Shown here one piece after another: positions 61,601 to 64,000 of a stretch of 64,000 nucleotides of DNA (position 1 is its first letter; the number at the start of each line of letters is the position of its first letter). The DNA comes from Gluconobacter cerinus (lineage in GTDB: Bacteria; Pseudomonadota; Alphaproteobacteria; Acetobacterales; Acetobacteraceae), in the NCBI RefSeq assembly GCF_002723935.1, contig NZ_BEWM01000002.1, forward strand, positions 248,001-312,000, read 5' to 3'. A model generated the notes under the pieces. The model saw only the letters and a program-made list of their open reading frames with translations. It had not been told where the DNA came from and ran no database searches. The position numbers were made by a program, and so were the translations under genes.

Positions 61601-62644
61601 ATGGGTTATCGGGTTGCGGTTGCGGGCGCCACGGGAGCGGTGGGGCGCGAGCTGCTGCGGATTTTGGCAGAACGTAATTTCCCTGTGGACGAGGTCGTGG
61701 CACTCGCGTCGCCGCGCTCTGTCGGGCGGGAAATTTCCTTTGGCGACAAGGCAGTGCTGAAGGTTCAAAACCTTGAGACGTTTGATTTCAAGGGGTGGGA
61801 TCTGGCGCTGTTTTCGCCGGGCGGAGAAGTATCGGCGATTTATGCGCCGAAGGCTGCCGCTGCGGGTTGTGTCGTGATCGACAACACGTCCCATTTCCGT
61901 ATGGAGCCTGGTATTCCTCTGGTGGTGCCAGAGGTGAATGCGTCTGCGCTGAAAAAGGCGCGTCGCGGAATCATCGCCAACCCGAACTGCTCAACGGCGC
62001 AGATGCTTGTAGCGCTGAAGCCGCTTCATGATCTGTTCAAGATCAAGCGGATTGTTGTCTCGACCTATCAGGCTGTGTCCGGTGCGGGCAAAGACGGAAT
62101 GGACGAACTGTTTGGGCAGACCAAGGGCACCTTTGTGAACGACCCGCCGACGGTGGCTCAGTTTACCAAGCAGATCGCGTTTAACGTCATTCCGCACATT
62201 GATCGTTTCATGGAAGATGGAGCGACCAAGGAAGAGTGGAAAATGGCGGTTGAAACCCGCAAGATTCTGGATCCGGATATTCAGGTTCTGGCGACCTGTG
62301 TCCGTGTTCCGGTTTTCATCGGCCATTCCGAAGCGATCAGCATTGAGTGCGAGAGGCCGATTGACCTGAAGAAAGCTCGTGAGGCTTTGCGCAAGGCTCC
62401 TGGCGTCATTCTGCGCGATGTACGTGAAGACGGCGGTTATGTAACGCCGATTGAATGTGTCGGGGAGGATGCAACGTATGTGTCTCGCCTGCGCATTGAT
62501 CCGACAGTCGAGAATGGTCTGGCACTCTGGTGCGTCTCGGACAATCTTCGCAAGGGTGCAGCACTGAACGCCGTGCAGATTGCGGAAAGTCTGGTTGAAC
62601 AGGGTCTTTTGAAAAATGGAGCCTTGTTTCCGGTAAAGGAATAA
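61601..62644 (+). CDS. asd: aspartate-semialdehyde dehydrogenase
   Basis: 347 residues. NADPH-dependent conversion of aspartyl phosphate to aspartate semialdehyde for lysine, diaminopimelate, threonine and methionine. Motifs: AVAGATGAVGRELLRIL (residues 7-23), SPGGEVSAIYAPKAAAAGCVVIDNTSHFRM, the catalytic cysteine in GIIANPNCSTAQM (about residue 129), and AVSGAGKDGMDEL. The start at ATG 61601 has AAGGGAACGG upstream and gives the usual length; a frame opening at 61436 overlaps the oxygenase gene needlessly. Followed by a strong terminator. Confidence 0.96.
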   Translation: MGYRVAVAGATGAVGRELLRILAERNFPVDEVVALASPRSVGREISFGDKAVLKVQNLETFDFKGWDLALFSPGGEVSAIYAPKAAAAGCVVIDNTSHFRMEPGIPLVVPEVNASALKKARRGIIANPNCSTAQMLVALKPLHDLFKIKRIVVSTYQAVSGAGKDGMDELFGQTKGTFVNDPPTVAQFTKQIAFNVIPHIDRFMEDGATKEEWKMAVETRKILDPDIQVLATCVRVPVFIGHSEAISIECERPIDLKKAREALRKAPGVILRDVREDGGYVTPIECVGEDATYVSRLRIDPTVENGLALWCVSDNLRKGAALNAVQIAESLVEQGLLKNGALFPVKE

Positions 62645-62665
62645 GGGAGTTTTCTAAAGTTCTGG

Positions 62666-62700
62666 CGCGTCTGAAGGGAAACTTTCAGACGCGTTTTTTA
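62666..62700 (+). terminator. terminator after asd
   Basis: CGCGTCTGAA (62666-62675) pairs with TTCAGACGCG (62684-62693), followed by six T. Confidence 0.93.
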
Positions 62701-62723
62701 TGTCGAGATGAAAAGGGTCATTC

Positions 62724-63611
62724 GTGACTGTTCCCCGCACAGAAACGGTTCTTGAAGCCAATCAGACTATTGAACTTCTGCCTTTGAATTCGCTTCTGGG
62801 ACGGCTGTTGGACTCTCAGAAAGAGGCCTTAGAGCGGGTCGGAGAGGCACTCCCGTCCATTGAAGCCGCAGTTGAGGCGAGTGTGCCCCGTCTTCAGGGT
62901 GGCGGTCGGTTGATTTATGCTGGGGCTGGAACGTCTGGTCGTATTGGGGTTCAGGATGGGGTGGAACTGACACCAACGTTTGGACTGCCCCCTGAGCGGC
63001 TGGTTTTGCTACTGGCTGGTGGCGCCGGTGCAGGGACGCAGGCTGTCGAAGGTGCAGAAGACAGGGAAGATCAGGCGCGCGTTGATCTTGGAGCATACGG
63101 GCCCACGCCGAATGACGTGGTCATTGGTGTCGCGGCGAGTGGCAATACGCCCTACACCTGTGCTGTTGTTGAAGCCGGGCGTGAGGTCGGGGCTTTGACA
63201 ATTGGGGTAAGTGGAAACGCGCATTCACGTCTTTTACGGAGTGCTGAAATCGGGATCAGTATTCCGACGGGCGCTGAAGTTCTGGCTGGCTCCACGCGGA
63301 TGGCAGCAGGGACGGCCCAGAAGGTTGCGCTTAACCTGTTTTCTACCGCTTTGATGACGCGCCTTGGGCATGTCTATCGCGGGCGTATGGTCGATATGCG
63401 AATTAGCAATGACAAGTTGCAGTTGCGTGCCGAGCGTATGGTGTTCGAATTGGCTGGGGGAACGGACGAGGAAGTTCGTGATGCGTTGCGGTTGGTTGGC
63501 GGCAATGTAAAGCGGGCAGTTCTTGTGAGAAAGGGTGTGTCTGTCGAGAAGATTGAGACGCTTCTTCAGGCGCATAACGGCAATCTGCATACGGTCCTGG
63601 CCTCTCTCTGA
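62724..63611 (+). CDS. murQ: N-acetylmuramic acid 6-phosphate etherase
   Basis: 295 residues. Cleaves the lactyl ether of MurNAc-6-phosphate to give GlcNAc-6-phosphate and D-lactate in cell-wall recycling. The SIS-domain signature is RLIYAGAGTSGRIGVQDGVELTPTFG (residues about 62-87), followed by GAEDREDQARVDL and DVVIGVAASGNTPYTCAVVEAGREVGALTIGVS (about 132-164) and GSTRMAAGTAQKVALNLFSTALM. The start is GTG at 62724, giving the family N-terminus TETV-like PRTETVLEANQTIELLP. Followed after 13 bases by anmK, its usual partner. Confidence 0.95.
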   Translation: MTVPRTETVLEANQTIELLPLNSLLGRLLDSQKEALERVGEALPSIEAAVEASVPRLQGGGRLIYAGAGTSGRIGVQDGVELTPTFGLPPERLVLLLAGGAGAGTQAVEGAEDREDQARVDLGAYGPTPNDVVIGVAASGNTPYTCAVVEAGREVGALTIGVSGNAHSRLLRSAEIGISIPTGAEVLAGSTRMAAGTAQKVALNLFSTALMTRLGHVYRGRMVDMRISNDKLQLRAERMVFELAGGTDEEVRDALRLVGGNVKRAVLVRKGVSVEKIETLLQAHNGNLHTVLASL

Positions 63612-63624
63612 AGGTAGAAACCTG

Positions 63625-64000
63625 ATGTCTTTCGAGAATATGCAATGGGCCATTGGTCTCATGAGCGGCACGTCTCTTGATGGGGTGGATGCGGCTCTGG
63701 TGCAGACAGATGGGGAGCGGATTGCTCAGTATGGGCCAGCCGTGACGGTTCCCTACGACTCTGCTTTGCGGGCTCGGCTGCGCCATTTGCTGGATCATGC
63801 TGCACATCTGGCAGAAGATGATCCGGATATTCTGGCTGCCGAACGGGACGTAACGCTACGGCATGTGGATGCTGTTCGGGAGCTTATGAAGCTGGCTCCA
63901 GATATTCGCCCTGATGTCATTGGCTTTCATGGGCAAACAGTCCTGCATCAACCCGAAAAAGGGCGAAGCTGGCAGATTGGTGATGGAGCGCTTCTTCAGG
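63625..64000 (+). CDS. anmK: anhydro-N-acetylmuramic acid kinase, 3' end outside the window
   Basis: The first 125 codons. Phosphorylates and opens 1,6-anhydroMurNAc to MurNAc-6-phosphate, the substrate of MurQ. The N-terminal signature IGLMSGTSLDGVDAALVQTDG (residues 10-30) is diagnostic, and PDVIGFHGQTVLHQPEKGRSWQIGDGALL follows with the catalytic-region GFHGQT. ATG at 63625, 13 bases after the murQ stop. It completes the recycling pair. Confidence 0.94.
   Translation, partial: MSFENMQWAIGLMSGTSLDGVDAALVQTDGERIAQYGPAVTVPYDSALRARLRHLLDHAAHLAEDDPDILAAERDVTLRHVDAVRELMKLAPDIRPDVIGFHGQTVLHQPEKGRSWQIGDGALLQ

Noticed and set aside
1-64000. CRISPR array, prophage or transposase
   Set aside because: No regularly spaced direct repeats and no integrase, transposase or phage structural genes were recognised on either strand.

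Overview
The window reads as a chromosomal segment of an alphaproteobacterium, most probably an acetic acid bacterium of the Gluconobacter/Acetobacter group. The reasons are moderate-to-high G+C, alphaproteobacterial-looking gyrA, coaD, ssb, uvrA and sucA, TonB-dependent receptors, a sugar-porter transporter and many exported proteins. Genus assignment is an inference from general character, not from a marker gene. No rRNA, CRISPR array, insertion sequence or prophage was seen. There is one tRNA gene, tRNA-Lys(TTT).

Layout. 1-3425: a FecI/FecR/FecA-type surface-signalling module on the minus strand (STN-containing TonB receptor cut by the window edge, anti-sigma regulator, ECF sigma factor). 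3426-5970: an AT-rich patch with a tiny leader ORF, a small four-helix membrane protein and a MocR-type PLP regulator. 6351-7732: a sugar-porter MFS gene broken by a one-base frameshift. 7796-11092: UDP-glucose dehydrogenase and an AsmA-like protein. 11217-16131: a phosphate-scavenging block, with two tandem OprO/OprP-type porins divergent from pstS and a good Pho box in between. 16279-25578: Bcr/CflA efflux, a 46-residue membrane peptide, a DUF2721-like protein, a secreted creatininase-like protein overlapping a beta-propeller gene, an MscS-type channel, and a divergent HxlR regulator/PRISE-type reductase pair. 25693-28378: a ScsB/DsbD-like disulfide reductase and an exported cupin.

28462-35539 is a purine-degradation locus. 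A LysR regulator is divergent from a tightly packed operon of flavin monooxygenase, PuuE-type allantoinase, OHCU decarboxylase, 5-hydroxyisourate hydrolase and an NCS2 permease, with a guanine deaminase facing it. No classical urate oxidase is present, so the flavoprotein is the best candidate for that step. 35807-38225: an autotransporter-type heptosyltransferase without a visible autotransporter substrate, overlapping a TrhO-like rhodanese. 38572-42318: uvrA divergent from ssb with an SOS-box-like repeat. 42383-44492: a GNAT/XRE pair and a methyltransferase. 44566-48434: gyrA, coaD and a cyclophilin.

48986-49061 is tRNA-Lys. 49204-54870 is a self-contained uptake/oxidation locus: an FCD-type GntR regulator with an operator-like repeat, a TonB receptor, a DAACS symporter and an Ldh-family dehydrogenase. 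The substrate is unknown. 55071-64000: a stand-alone Pif1/RecD-like helicase, a small lipoprotein, sucA without sucB next to it, an HSL-type esterase, a small secreted protein, a 2OG-Fe(II) oxygenase, asd, and the MurQ/AnmK cell-wall recycling pair (anmK cut by the window end).

All assignments come from reading translated motifs and gene context by eye. No database search was run.
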